A DNA stretch of 64,000 nucleotides from Flavobacteriales bacterium (lineage in GTDB: Bacteria > Bacteroidota > Bacteroidia > NS11-12g > UBA955), in the NCBI GenBank assembly GCA_947447955.1, contig CANFLS010000004.1, forward strand, positions 62,001 to 126,000. Reading direction: 5' to 3'. The position numbers and the translations under genes were made by a program. The notes under the pieces are model-generated. The model was given only the letters and a program-made list of their open reading frames with translations. It was not told where the DNA came from and did not search any database. This document shows, piece by piece, positions 25,799-35,365 of this stretch; positions within the stretch are counted from its first letter, which is position 1, and each line of letters begins with the position of its first letter.

Positions 25799-27669
25799 AT
25801 GTCTTGCACTTTTTTACTTTTCAAAGCGGTAGAAACGGCCACATCCATTACCCTTTCAGCAAAAGGACGTGTATATTCGTTTAACGCTTCAACTCCCGCC
25901 AAAATTTCATTGCGGTTATTTGAAAGTAATAGACCACGCAAACTTTCAATTCGTTGTTCGGTGCCTAAAATTTCTTCTGAAGTAAGTAAAATGCCATGTT
26001 TTTCTAAAAACCGTTTTGCGGTATAAATGAGTTGTTCTGCTTCATTTTGTGCTTCTTTTTCTAACCTAAGTTCAATATCGGCTTGGGCATTTATCATGCC
26101 ACTTTCGAGCATTGTTTCAACTTCGGCATCTGTTAATCCATAAGTTGGTTGAATATCCACTTCTTGCATGACCCCACTGCGCAATTCTTTTGCTGCAACT
26201 TTTAAAACCCCATCGGCGTTGATTGCAAATTGAATTTCAATTTTTGGGAATCCTGCAGGCATGGCTGGGATGTTTTTCAAAATAAACTCCCCTAACTTTC
26301 TGTTTTGGGTTACCAACTCACGTTCGCCTTGATAGACTGCAATTTTCAAATTTATTTGACCATCTACCGATGTTGTATACTCTCTGCCAATGCGTGTAGG
26401 TATTTTTGAATTTCGAGGGATAAGGACGTCCATCAATGCCCCTGCTGTTTCAATTCCCAACGACAACGGAGTAACATCTAATAATAAAATATCTTTTCGG
26501 TTACCCGCCAATATATCTGCTTCAATGGCCGCGCCTAGGGCAACTACTTCGTCGGGATTAATTTGGTTGTTAATTTGAACTCCAGGGAATTTATCTGACA
26601 AAAGTTTATAAATTTCCGGGAATCGGGTACTGCCGCCAACCAAAACTATTTCGTCGATTTCATTGGCTAATAGCTTGGCATCTTTCAAAGCCATACTAAC
26701 GCAATTCATAGTTTTGGACAAAATTGGCTCAGCCAAAGCAACTAAAGTATGATACTCAATATAGGTATTTAATGTCACATTTCCAAATTGAACTGGTGTA
26801 TTGAAGGGCAATTCCGGAGAATTCGACAATGCTATTTTTGCAGTTTCCGCAGCTATACGCAGGGATTGAATTTGATTCTGATTTAAATTTTCAATTTCTA
26901 AGCCGTTTAATTCTAACCAGTACTTTACTATAATCTTGTCAATATCATCACCACCCAAATAAGTGTCGCCATTGGTAGCAATGACTTCAAACACGCCTTG
27001 TTCGAGTCTCAAAATTGAAACATCAAATGTCCCTCCCCCCAAATCAAAAACCAAAATCGTTTTGTCTTGATCAGTTTTATCAATTCCATAGGCCAAACTC
27101 GCGGCGGTTGGCTCGTTTACAATACGCAACACATCCAATCCAGCCAATTTCCCGGCGTCGCGGGTTGCTTGACGTTGTGCATCGTTGAAGTATGCGGGAA
27201 CGGTAATCACAGCTTTATCAACTGTGGCATTTAAAAATATTTGAGCCTTCTCTTTTAGCTCTTGAAGAATAATTGCACTAAGTTGAATGGGATTATAATA
27301 ATTTCCGGCAATATTCACTTTTACCAAGTTGTCTTGATCATCGTTGATAATTTTATAACCCAAATAATCGGTGTGGGCAGAAATGTCGTGATAATTTTTA
27401 CCCAGCAATCGTTTTACGCTAAAAATGGTTCTTTCTGGATGTTGGGCAATAAGCTGTTTTGCTTTGCTTCCAACCAATGGGATATTATTATCGTCGAAAT
27501 GCACCACTGATGGAACAATAAAATTTTGGTTATTTCCTACCAATTTTGGATGTAATTCTCCTTTCGGAGTATAGGCAACCAATGAGTTGGTAGTACCTAA
27601 ATCTATCCCCACAACCACGTTGGGTTTTTCAATTGCTCCAGAAGCAATATTGATACTTATTTTAGCCAT
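25795..27669 (-). CDS. Hsp70-family chaperone, HscA-like
   Basis: A 624-aa Hsp70. The nucleotide-binding domain has phosphate loop 1 VVGIDLGTTNSLVAY (about 19-33), phosphate 2 LVFDLGGGTFDVSIL and the adenosine motif LVGGSTRFP. A substrate-binding domain follows from about residue 400 (LLLDVTPLSLGIETAGALMDVLIPRN), then a helical lid. The N-terminal extension before VVGIDLG and the Val-rich start resemble HscA (Fe-S cluster chaperone) rather than DnaK, and there is no DnaK-type acidic tail. No isc genes are adjacent, so the HscA call is moderate. The promoter has TAACTTTG. Confidence 0.85.
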   Translation of the reverse strand: MAKISINIASGAIEKPNVVVGIDLGTTNSLVAYTPKGELHPKLVGNNQNFIVPSVVHFDDNNIPLVGSKAKQLIAQHPERTIFSVKRLLGKNYHDISAHTDYLGYKIINDDQDNLVKVNIAGNYYNPIQLSAIILQELKEKAQIFLNATVDKAVITVPAYFNDAQRQATRDAGKLAGLDVLRIVNEPTAASLAYGIDKTDQDKTILVFDLGGGTFDVSILRLEQGVFEVIATNGDTYLGGDDIDKIIVKYWLELNGLEIENLNQNQIQSLRIAAETAKIALSNSPELPFNTPVQFGNVTLNTYIEYHTLVALAEPILSKTMNCVSMALKDAKLLANEIDEIVLVGGSTRFPEIYKLLSDKFPGVQINNQINPDEVVALGAAIEADILAGNRKDILLLDVTPLSLGIETAGALMDVLIPRNSKIPTRIGREYTTSVDGQINLKIAVYQGERELVTQNRKLGEFILKNIPAMPAGFPKIEIQFAINADGVLKVAAKELRSGVMQEVDIQPTYGLTDAEVETMLESGMINAQADIELRLEKEAQNEAEQLIYTAKRFLEKHGILLTSEEILGTEQRIESLRGLLLSNNRNEILAGVEALNEYTRPFAERVMDVAVSTALKSKKVQDI

Positions 27670-27705
27670 TAGTTTGATTATGAATTGAAGTAATCAATTC
27701 AATTG

Positions 27706-27713
27706 CAAAGTTA
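27706..27713 (-). promoter_or_regulatory. -7 promoter box for the Hsp70-barrel operon
   Basis: TAACTTTG on the minus strand. A TTTG occurs 20 nt upstream in the sense direction, fitting the Bacteroidota -33/-7 arrangement. The start codon is 36 nt away. Confidence 0.55.
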
Positions 27714-27814
27714 GTTCGTTCTGACTATAGAATCAAAAAACTATTGCCATGAAAATGGACATTTTATGACCTTAAACTTACATTTCTTTAGATAGTGCAG
27801 CCCGAATCCTATCC

Positions 27815-27822
27815 TATTTTTG
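27815..27822 (+). promoter_or_regulatory. -7 promoter box for the HmuY-like/TonB receptor operon
   Basis: TATTTTTG, 21 nt before the ATG at 27844. The TTG within the box is in frame with the gene and could mislead start prediction. Confidence 0.6.
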
Positions 27823-27843
27823 CAGCGCAATCAAAACGAAAAA

Positions 27844-29166
27844 ATGAAAATCAAAAGTTTATTCAGTATGTTAGCACTTTCTCTTGTAGGAAGCTTGTCT
27901 GCACAAACAGTTTACACAGATACCGTTGTTATGGGTCCCGGGTATGCAAATGAAGTATTTTACAATGTTGCAACAGGTGTAAAAACCAAAAGCATCATGA
28001 ACAAATGGCACATTGCACACACCAGCAACACCCGCGACAATTGCATCAAAGCAAATCATGCGAATGGATCACAGTCATTTGTGAAGGTTTATGCTTATCC
28101 AAAAGGCGATAATTCAGCGTATGCTTCAATGGATACTACTGGATGGTCTAGTTGGAATACATTTACCAACGACGCACACAAACATGAGTTAGGTGCTTTT
28201 AATCAAAGTTTGAATAAAGCAAATCCATGGGATTTTTCTTGGGGAACTTACAATTCAGGTACGCACATTATTACCGGCGACTCTCTATTTTTGGTTGTTG
28301 TAAACAATGGAACCAGCACAGACTATATCAAATTTATGCCTATTGCACAATATCCAAATGGAGATTTTACTTTCCGTTATGATGTTGTTGGTGGAACCAA
28401 AAACAGTTCAATTATTGACACGTTAAAACAATCTGCTGCAAATGGCGGTGCTTATAAATACTTTAACTTTACAACAAAATCTATAAGTGTTGAGCCTAAC
28501 GGAGGTGATTGGGATTTGAATTTCACTCGCTACTATGAACCAACTTTCAATGGTAGCGCTTATGTACCTTATGGGGTTATGGGTGTTCAATCAAAAAGAG
28601 GAACTTTGGTTTCTAAAATCGAAAATACTTTATGGGATGATTTGAAAGCAAATGGTCAAATGTTTATAGATTCTTCAAGAGATACAACCGGTGGAATTGG
28701 TTTCCAAAACGACTTATCTAGAATTGGTTCTAAGTGGAAAACATTCAATGGCCAAAGCTATGACATGGTTGCTGATTTGAACTACATCGTTGAGAAAAAA
28801 GTGGGTTCAAGTTTTGAATATTGGGCAATCCAATTTACTGGTTTTGTTGGATCTAGCGCAGGACGAATTATTTTAAACAGAACAAAATTGGGAGCAACTA
28901 CTTCAGTAAATAACCTATCAAACAATGTAAGTGTTTTCCCTATCCCTACTACAAACAACATTTATGTGAAACCATTAACTGGTGCCAAAATCCAAACCAT
29001 TATTTTAAGAAGTATGGATGGAAGAGTGGTTCGCAATGCGAGTAACAACAACTTCAATGCAAGTGATGCCGCACAATTGTCGATTGCAGATATGCCAACT
29101 GGCCAGTACATCATTGAAGTTCAAACTTCTATGGGTTCTCACTCACAAATTATTTCAAAAAACTAA
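27844..29166 (+). CDS. HmuY-like protein with T9SS type A sorting domain
   Basis: A 440-aa protein with signal peptide 1-20 (LVGSLSAQ). Two HmuY-like repeats follow: one begins DTVVMGPGYANEVFYN and contains NKWHIAHTS, the second contains GGDWDLNFTRYYEP. It then ends in a T9SS type A sorting domain from about residue 360 (NVSVFPIPTTNNIYVKP). It is clearly paralogous to the lipoprotein at 31457: both have T-x-x-MG-x-x-Y-x-N near the N-terminus and a WxIA/WDLxFT pattern. HmuY proteins bind heme for a TonB receptor, and one is encoded 13 nt downstream. Heme binding is inferred from family. Confidence 0.78.
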   Translation: MKIKSLFSMLALSLVGSLSAQTVYTDTVVMGPGYANEVFYNVATGVKTKSIMNKWHIAHTSNTRDNCIKANHANGSQSFVKVYAYPKGDNSAYASMDTTGWSSWNTFTNDAHKHELGAFNQSLNKANPWDFSWGTYNSGTHIITGDSLFLVVVNNGTSTDYIKFMPIAQYPNGDFTFRYDVVGGTKNSSIIDTLKQSAANGGAYKYFNFTTKSISVEPNGGDWDLNFTRYYEPTFNGSAYVPYGVMGVQSKRGTLVSKIENTLWDDLKANGQMFIDSSRDTTGGIGFQNDLSRIGSKWKTFNGQSYDMVADLNYIVEKKVGSSFEYWAIQFTGFVGSSAGRIILNRTKLGATTSVNNLSNNVSVFPIPTTNNIYVKPLTGAKIQTIILRSMDGRVVRNASNNNFNASDAAQLSIADMPTGQYIIEVQTSMGSHSQIISKN

Positions 29167-29179
29167 TTCAAGATAACTC

Positions 29180-31453
29180 TTGAAAAAGTTACTATTCATA
29201 TTTTTCATTTTATTTAATATTGGGTTTTCCAAAGCCCAGTTTGCCGAGAGGGTTTTGTTGGTCGTTGACCAACAAAACCAACCCTTGGTGAATTTTGAAG
29301 TTACATTGCAATTTCTTGATCCCTCAGGAAAAGCACTTCACTCTCAATTGTCTTTAACCGACAATGATGGACAAATCACAACCACATCTGCCCTTCCCAT
29401 TTCCGTAATTATTGACCCTGAATTAGGGAAAATTGAAAACGCAAGAATCGCACCGTGGTTGAATACCGAAAAAGAATTAAAAATTCAGGTAACCACCGAA
29501 ATCAACAGAATTAATCCAGTTTCAATTACCGGCTCATTGAGTCCGCGATTGGCAACACAAAATCCTTATGCAGTTGAAGTTATTTCTCAAAAAACAATTG
29601 CATTAATGGGGGCACAGAATTTAACCGATGTGCTACAAAATCAATCAAATATACAACTAAGCCAAGATCCAGTTTTAGGAAGTTCGATTCAACTTCAAGG
29701 ACTTGGTGGTCAAAATGTGAAAATTTTAGTAAACAGCGTTCCGATGATTGGCCGAACGAATGGCAACCTCGATATTTCTCAAATTCCAATGAATAATGTG
29801 GAACGTATTGAAATTATTGAAGGACCAATGAGTGCTGTTTACGGCTCCGACGCAATTGGTGGCGTTGTGAATATTATAACAAAAAAACCGATCTCAAACT
29901 TGAATCGGGTGCAAACAAATTCATACATTGATGGTGTTGGCAATACAAACATCGATGCCAATTTCCAACTTGGAAACTTAAGCAGAAAATCTCGAATTGG
30001 GTTGGTTTGTGACATGGGCCGTCAGTTTTTTGGAGGGACAGATTTTGATCCTTCTACCCGTTCGGCAGATTGGAAACCAAAAACAAAACTTTTTGGTTCA
30101 ATTGGGCTCAATTACCAATTGAAAAAATCAAACCACCTTTTGAGATACAGTGCGTTTCACGAAAAAATTACAGACCGAAGCGATGCAGAATACAATCTCA
30201 TTACTGTTACTGGTTACAACAACTATTTCAACACTTACAGAAACGACTTTCTATCGTTATCAGACTTTACCTTGAATAAGCGCAATAAGTTGCAGTTTCA
30301 AAACAGTTTCAACATTTACGAACGCACAAAAACCATGGTGCGTAGAAATTTGGTAGAAGGTACAGAAACCCTAACGCGTGGAGAAGACCAGGACACAACT
30401 GTAAATTACCAAGCCAATTTCAGGGGATTTTGGAGTCACCAAAGTGCAAATAAAAAATTAGAATGGTTAACCGGTTACGAAGGCCAATATGAATCGCTTC
30501 AAACCAAAAGGGTATTGAAAAAAGATGGAATTTTTGACATGGGTGTTTTTAGCACAGTAGATATCAATTTGTCGCCAAAGATTCAAATTAAACCTTCTGT
30601 TCGTTTTGTATACAACAATCAATTCGGCACCAACCCATTGCCTGGCGTTTTGGGTAATAACTTTAAAATTGCACCGATTATACCGTCGTTGCAATTAAAA
30701 TTCAATGCAACCAAACATTTGATTCTGAGGGGTTCTTATGCCAGGGGATTTAGGGCACCAAGCATCAAAGAATTGTATTTCTTATTTGTAGACATTAACC
30801 ATAATGTGCAAGGCAATCCAATGTTAACAACAGAAACTGCGCATAATTTTATCGCCTCTGTTGATTACCGTCATAACATTAACAAAATATCGGCGGTTAC
30901 TTTTAAATTGTCATACTTTAAAAATTACGTAACCAACCAAATCCAATTGGCATTGGTTGATAGCAGATCGAATTTGTACCAATATATCAATATTGGCAAA
31001 ATGAATTCACAAGGAATAAATTCTCAAATTGAATACTTCTATAATCAATTGCAAATCAAATTAAGTTCAAGCTGGATCAATAACCAAAGTTTGAGCGATC
31101 AAGGAAATAGTTGGAGAAAATGGAATGTTATTCAATCGGGATTAAATTTGATGTACACATTTCAGAAGCCTAAAGTATCTTTGCAATTGTTTAGCAGATA
31201 CACCGGTAAAAACTATGGATATGAAGAGTCAGGAAAACCTTTTGAAATTGCACCTTATTTCCTTGCCGATATGAGTTTGTCTGTTCCTTTCTTGAAAGAT
31301 CATATTGTGATTCAAACAGGTTGTAAAAATATTTTTGGGGTAACTCAGGTATTGTCTTCTGCTTCAACAGGATCGGTTCATAATAATGGGAATGGCAATT
31401 TAAATGTGGCCAATGGAAGAAATTTATTTGTAAGTGTAAAAATCAATTTGTAA
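29180..31453 (+). CDS. TonB-dependent outer-membrane receptor (HmuR-like)
   Basis: A 757-aa receptor. The signal peptide (LLFIFFILFNIGFSKAQ) begins at a TTG codon. TAA at 29174 is in frame just upstream, so TTG 29180 is the only start that keeps the signal peptide. An N-terminal carboxypeptidase-like domain (about 20-100) is followed by the plug (LTDVLQNQSNIQLSQDP, VERIEIIEGPMSAVYGSDAIGGVVNIITKK, about 150-235). A 22-strand barrel follows with the FRAPSIKELYF segment near 525. Flanked by two HmuY-like proteins, it most likely imports heme; the substrate is inferred. Confidence 0.93.
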   Translation: MKKLLFIFFILFNIGFSKAQFAERVLLVVDQQNQPLVNFEVTLQFLDPSGKALHSQLSLTDNDGQITTTSALPISVIIDPELGKIENARIAPWLNTEKELKIQVTTEINRINPVSITGSLSPRLATQNPYAVEVISQKTIALMGAQNLTDVLQNQSNIQLSQDPVLGSSIQLQGLGGQNVKILVNSVPMIGRTNGNLDISQIPMNNVERIEIIEGPMSAVYGSDAIGGVVNIITKKPISNLNRVQTNSYIDGVGNTNIDANFQLGNLSRKSRIGLVCDMGRQFFGGTDFDPSTRSADWKPKTKLFGSIGLNYQLKKSNHLLRYSAFHEKITDRSDAEYNLITVTGYNNYFNTYRNDFLSLSDFTLNKRNKLQFQNSFNIYERTKTMVRRNLVEGTETLTRGEDQDTTVNYQANFRGFWSHQSANKKLEWLTGYEGQYESLQTKRVLKKDGIFDMGVFSTVDINLSPKIQIKPSVRFVYNNQFGTNPLPGVLGNNFKIAPIIPSLQLKFNATKHLILRGSYARGFRAPSIKELYFLFVDINHNVQGNPMLTTETAHNFIASVDYRHNINKISAVTFKLSYFKNYVTNQIQLALVDSRSNLYQYINIGKMNSQGINSQIEYFYNQLQIKLSSSWINNQSLSDQGNSWRKWNVIQSGLNLMYTFQKPKVSLQLFSRYTGKNYGYEESGKPFEIAPYFLADMSLSVPFLKDHIVIQTGCKNIFGVTQVLSSASTGSVHNNGNGNLNVANGRNLFVSVKINL

Positions 31454-31456
31454 AAA

Positions 31457-32482
31457 GTGAAACTCAAATTCAATCCCTTCGTACTTTTTTCAATTGTCCT
31501 TATTGCATTTTTTTCTTGCGAAAAGCCTGAATCTCTTTACAAACTACCCACTATCCCTCAAGGACTTCAAACTCAAACTTTTGCAATGGGCGAGAATTAT
31601 TCGAATCAACTTTGGTTTGATTTCGAAACCCAAAAAACAACCGTGAATACTTATGGCAATTGGGACATTGCCGTTTCTTGCCAAGACGAACCTTCGGTAG
31701 TTATATGTGGCGGAAAAAATACCAATTTTTCAGTTGCCGAGTTTGAAAATGTGAATTTTAAAGATATTGATGCTTCATATTTAACAACAGCAAAATGGAA
31801 ATTTGATCAACCAAGTGGGAATATTGATTCGTCTGCTTTTGGCCGATGTTTTAATAAAGTAGTTGATGGATATGAGGGAAAATCTTCAATTTTCGTATTA
31901 GACCTTGGCGAAGATTCCTTAAAGAGCTTTCGATATATTAAAATTCAATTTATTGGAGTAAAAGGTGGTACTTATCAGTTTAAATGGGGCTACGTAAATG
32001 TTCCAGCCTTGGCCTATTTGACGCAAATGGTAACCGACCCAACACGAAACTACGTTTATTACTCTTTTTCAAAGAAAGATGTGGTAGTAAATGAGCCAGT
32101 TGCTAGCGAAGATTGGGATTTGGTTTTCACCACCTACAAAGAATCTATCAACGACCCTAATGGTGTTCCCTATTCATATATCATTCGTGGGGCTCTTGCT
32201 AATTTAAAAACCATATCGATTGCACAAATAGACAAGGGCATTGTTTATGAAGCCTGCGACAAAACTTTTGCCGCACAACAAAAATTCAGCAATAATGCAG
32301 ACGAAATTGGCTACGATTGGAAAGAATACAGTCAGTCTAGCGGAAAATACACCATTATACCAAATAAATATTATATCATAAAAACGTCAACCAACGATTA
32401 TTTTAAATTAAAGTTTGTTGATTTTTATGACGACCAAGGCCGTAAAGGTTATCCCAAAATGGCTTGGCAAATCCTTCCTTAA
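31457..32482 (+). CDS. HmuY-like lipoprotein
   Basis: A 341-aa lipoprotein with lipobox AFFSC (Cys21). Two tandem HmuY-like units follow: FAMGENYSNQLWFDF with NWDIAVS, then SEDWDLVFTTYKE. It ends KYYIIKTSTNDYFKLKFVDFY, the typical HmuY C-terminal strand pattern. The start is GTG at 31457, 3 nt after the receptor stop. HmuY of Porphyromonas gingivalis is a heme-binding lipoprotein that hands heme to HmuR; the same job is inferred here. The two paralogues differ in destination: this one is lipid-anchored, the 27844 one is T9SS-exported. Confidence 0.8.
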   Translation: MKLKFNPFVLFSIVLIAFFSCEKPESLYKLPTIPQGLQTQTFAMGENYSNQLWFDFETQKTTVNTYGNWDIAVSCQDEPSVVICGGKNTNFSVAEFENVNFKDIDASYLTTAKWKFDQPSGNIDSSAFGRCFNKVVDGYEGKSSIFVLDLGEDSLKSFRYIKIQFIGVKGGTYQFKWGYVNVPALAYLTQMVTDPTRNYVYYSFSKKDVVVNEPVASEDWDLVFTTYKESINDPNGVPYSYIIRGALANLKTISIAQIDKGIVYEACDKTFAAQQKFSNNADEIGYDWKEYSQSSGKYTIIPNKYYIIKTSTNDYFKLKFVDFYDDQGRKGYPKMAWQILP

Positions 32483-32502
32483 TAATTAATATTGTAATTC
32501 TA

Positions 32503-33582
32503 ATGAAATTATTGATCTCAACCTTAATTCTAAGCGTAACTGCTTCAATTGCAACTGCGCAACATTCATCTCATTCAATTCCGTTGGCCGATACAGTTAC
32601 CAAAGAAAAACACCTTAAAAACTTACGTCAACTTACGTTTGGGGGCGACAACGCAGAAGCTTATTTCAGTTTTGATAGCAAGGCATTGACATTCCAAAGC
32701 AACAACGCAAAATGGGGTGTAAAATGCGATCAAATATTCCATAGCAATATTGAAAGTTTCTCAAATAACGGAAGCTATCAACCACCAATGTTAAGCACTG
32801 GACAAGGACGAACTACCTGTTCTTATTTCATGCCAGGCAACGAAACTATTTTATATGCTAGTACACATTTAGGAGGTAAAGAATGTCCCCCTACCCCAGA
32901 AACTTCTGGAGCATACTTGTGGCCAATTTACGCTGATTTCGACATTTTTGTTGCCGATAAAAAAGGAAATATTATCAAACAATTGACCCATGAAAAAGGT
33001 TACGATGCTGAAGCGACCGTTTCTCCTGATGGCAAGTCAATTGTATTTACAAGTACCCGTAGCGGTGACCTAGAATTATGGATCATGGATATCGACGGGT
33101 CTAATCCACGTCAAATTACATTTGGTTTGGGTTATGACGGCGGTGCATTCTTTTCACCAGACAGCAAGAAATTGGTATTTAGGGCTTCTCGTCCACAAAC
33201 TCCAGAAGAGATAACTAAATATAAGGATTATTTATCAAAAAACCTAGTGGCTCCAACCAACATGGAGATTTACACAGTAAATGTAGATGGTAGCGACTTG
33301 AAACAAGTAACGCATTTAGGCAAAGCAAACTGGGCTCCATTTTATCATCCTTCACAAAAGAAAATCATCTTTTCTTCGAATCACCATAGCACAAGGGGAT
33401 ATGATTTCCAATTGTATATGATAGATATTGATGGAAACAATGTAGAGAAAATTACCAATGCAAGTATTTTCAATGCATTTCCAATGTTTTCACCTGATGG
33501 AAAAAAACTCGTCTTTAGCAGCAACAGAAACAATGGTGGAACAAGAGACACGAATTTGTTTATTGCTGACTGGGAAGACTAA
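32503..33582 (+). CDS. TolB-like PD40 beta-propeller protein
   Basis: A 359-aa exported protein with signal peptide 1-19 (SIATAQ). It carries repeated PD40/WD40-like blades: NAEAYFSFDSKALTFQ, AEATVSPDGKSIVFTSTRSGDLELWIMDIDGS, AFFSPDSKKLVFRAS, YHPSQKKIIFSSN, MFSPDGKKLVFSSNRNNGGTRDTNLFIADW. The start is ATG 32503; an in-frame TTG at 32464 lies in the preceding gene. It is the fourth gene of the HmuY/TonB cluster, 20 nt after the lipoprotein. Its role there is unknown; TolB-like propellers commonly mediate protein contacts in the periplasm. Confidence 0.85.
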   Translation: MKLLISTLILSVTASIATAQHSSHSIPLADTVTKEKHLKNLRQLTFGGDNAEAYFSFDSKALTFQSNNAKWGVKCDQIFHSNIESFSNNGSYQPPMLSTGQGRTTCSYFMPGNETILYASTHLGGKECPPTPETSGAYLWPIYADFDIFVADKKGNIIKQLTHEKGYDAEATVSPDGKSIVFTSTRSGDLELWIMDIDGSNPRQITFGLGYDGGAFFSPDSKKLVFRASRPQTPEEITKYKDYLSKNLVAPTNMEIYTVNVDGSDLKQVTHLGKANWAPFYHPSQKKIIFSSNHHSTRGYDFQLYMIDIDGNNVEKITNASIFNAFPMFSPDGKKLVFSSNRNNGGTRDTNLFIADWED

Positions 33583-34280
33583 TGCTCGTTAAAAGCCAAG
33601 CCATTGTAATAAAGAAAATACCCTACACCGACCATGCATCAGTGGTGTCGATGTATACCCGTGAAATTGGGTTACAGCGTTTTCTGGTTCAAGGTTTGCA
33701 TAAAAAAATTAGCAAAAACGCCTACTATCAATTGGGCAATACGGTTGAAATTGTTTTTAACCACAAAACAAATCCCGGCTTATTGCGTGTCAAAGAAATC
33801 TCTTCCATTGGAGTTCAAAGTGCTTACGACGATTTTGGAATTCAGCAGGTAAAATGGTTTTACCTCGAAATAGTAAGCCACTCGTTACAAGATGACCATT
33901 CCGACCCTGGACTCTTTGATTTTATTTATGGTCACTTTTTAAAATTGACGCATGGGGCCAATTTGAATTTCTTGCCCATTACTTTCCTCCTGGGGCTTGG
34001 AATGGAGTTGGGATATGAAATTGATTGGCATGCAGGACAAAATGCCGCAATTGATCTTACAACGGGTAATTTGGCCACAAATGCAACTCCCATCTTCTTC
34101 AAATCTGATTCGTGGATGAATCAGTCTATTTTGAAAATTATGGACGGAGATCTTCCAGAATTATCCAAATCAGAAAGACGCATGATAGTGGACAAGCTTG
34201 TTGCGCATTTGCAACATCATCTTTTCCCTCAAAAACAACTTTTGTCGTTAGAAATTTTTGATATGCTTAATTCGCAGTAG
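33582..34280 (+). CDS. recO: DNA repair protein RecO
   Basis: Recombination mediator that helps load RecA on SSB-coated DNA. The N-terminal OB-fold region ([34 protein letters not shown]) matches RecO strongly. The helical C-terminal domain follows, with [19 protein letters not shown]. The four-cysteine zinc site of some RecO proteins is absent. The length of 232 aa is normal. The ATG overlaps the stop of the propeller gene (TAATG), so recO is probably expressed with the HmuY/TonB operon. Its 3' end overlaps the convergent fbp gene by 14 nt. Confidence 0.92.
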   Translation: MLVKSQAIVIKKIPYTDHASVVSMYTREIGLQRFLVQGLHKKISKNAYYQLGNTVEIVFNHKTNPGLLRVKEISSIGVQSAYDDFGIQQVKWFYLEIVSHSLQDDHSDPGLFDFIYGHFLKLTHGANLNFLPITFLLGLGMELGYEIDWHAGQNAAIDLTTGNLATNATPIFFKSDSWMNQSILKIMDGDLPELSKSERRMIVDKLVAHLQHHLFPQKQLLSLEIFDMLNSQ

Positions 34281-35283
34281 CTGCGCTTTCATTGAGCATT
34301 TTCACACACAATTCAACCATATTTGAAGACCCAATATAAATGGGTGCTCTTTGGTGTAAATCTGTGCATACCAAATCAAGAATACGGCCTTGACCTGTTG
34401 AGGCTGCCCCACCCGCTTGTTCAACAATAAATGCCATTGGGTTGCATTCATACATCAAACGCAATTTGCCATTTGGTGTTTTTTCTGTTGCGGGATACAT
34501 AAAAATACCACCTTTCAATAAATTACGGTGAAAATCTGCAATCAAACTTCCAATATAACGCGCACCATAAGGGCGGTTGGTTTCTTTGTCTTTTACTTTA
34601 CAGTGGTCAATGTAATTGCGAATACCTTCTGGAAAATCAGCATAATTGCCTTCGTTCACACTAAATATTTTTCCATCTTGAGGGATTTGAATATTCGGGT
34701 GAGACAAGCAAAACTCTTGAATACTATCGTCTAGGGTAAAGCCATTCACACCCAAACCTGTGGTATAAACCAACATTGTGCTGCTTCCGTAAATGACATA
34801 ACCTGCAGCCACTTGGTGTTTGCCTTTTTGCATGCAATCTTCTGCAGTGGGTGCTTGGGTATAATTTGAACGACGGTAAATTGAAAAAATGGTACCAATA
34901 CTTGCATTTACATCAATATTACTGCTCCCATCTAGAGGATCAATGGCAATGATGTATTTTTCGTTTTCGCATCCCTCAATAAAAACAGGATCATCATTTT
35001 CTTCAGAAATAATTACACTTACTTCACCACTTTTAGATAATGCCGCAATAAAAACTTCATTGGCAATAACATCTAATTTCTTTTGTTCTTCACCATGGGT
35101 GTTTGTAGAACCGTGATTTCCTAAAATGTCAACCAAGCCAGCCTTTCGCACATCTCTGTTTACAACTTTTGCCGCCAACTCCAACGATCTAAAAATTCTG
35201 CTAAGTGATCCACCTGCATCTTTATATAAAGATTGTTGGTCTACGATAAATTGTTCTAATGTGATTAATCCGGAATGAGGCAT
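34267..35283 (-). CDS. fbp: Class 1 fructose-1,6-bisphosphatase
   Basis: Gluconeogenic enzyme hydrolysing fructose-1,6-bisphosphate, metal dependent. Diagnostic segments are the metal site [20 protein letters not shown] (about 111-130), the preceding EEND, the substrate loop [23 protein letters not shown] and [21 protein letters not shown]. The length of 338 aa is typical of class 1. It stands alone and is divergent from the aspartate kinase gene across an 82-nt gap. The last codons overlap recO on the other strand. Confidence 0.97.
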   Translation of the reverse strand: MPHSGLITLEQFIVDQQSLYKDAGGSLSRIFRSLELAAKVVNRDVRKAGLVDILGNHGSTNTHGEEQKKLDVIANEVFIAALSKSGEVSVIISEENDDPVFIEGCENEKYIIAIDPLDGSSNIDVNASIGTIFSIYRRSNYTQAPTAEDCMQKGKHQVAAGYVIYGSSTMLVYTTGLGVNGFTLDDSIQEFCLSHPNIQIPQDGKIFSVNEGNYADFPEGIRNYIDHCKVKDKETNRPYGARYIGSLIADFHRNLLKGGIFMYPATEKTPNGKLRLMYECNPMAFIVEQAGGAASTGQGRILDLVCTDLHQRAPIYIGSSNMVELCVKMLNESAATAN

Positions 35284-35365
35284 AGGGTAATTGTGATATT
35301 TTAGTATTTATTTTGCAAAACAACAACAAATAAATATATTTTACCCTATCATTCACAAAGAAGAA

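Noticed and set aside
27820..27843. Upstream TTG start for the HmuY-like gene
   Set aside because: The TTG is part of the -7 box TATTTTTG, and the signal peptide begins at ATG 27844.
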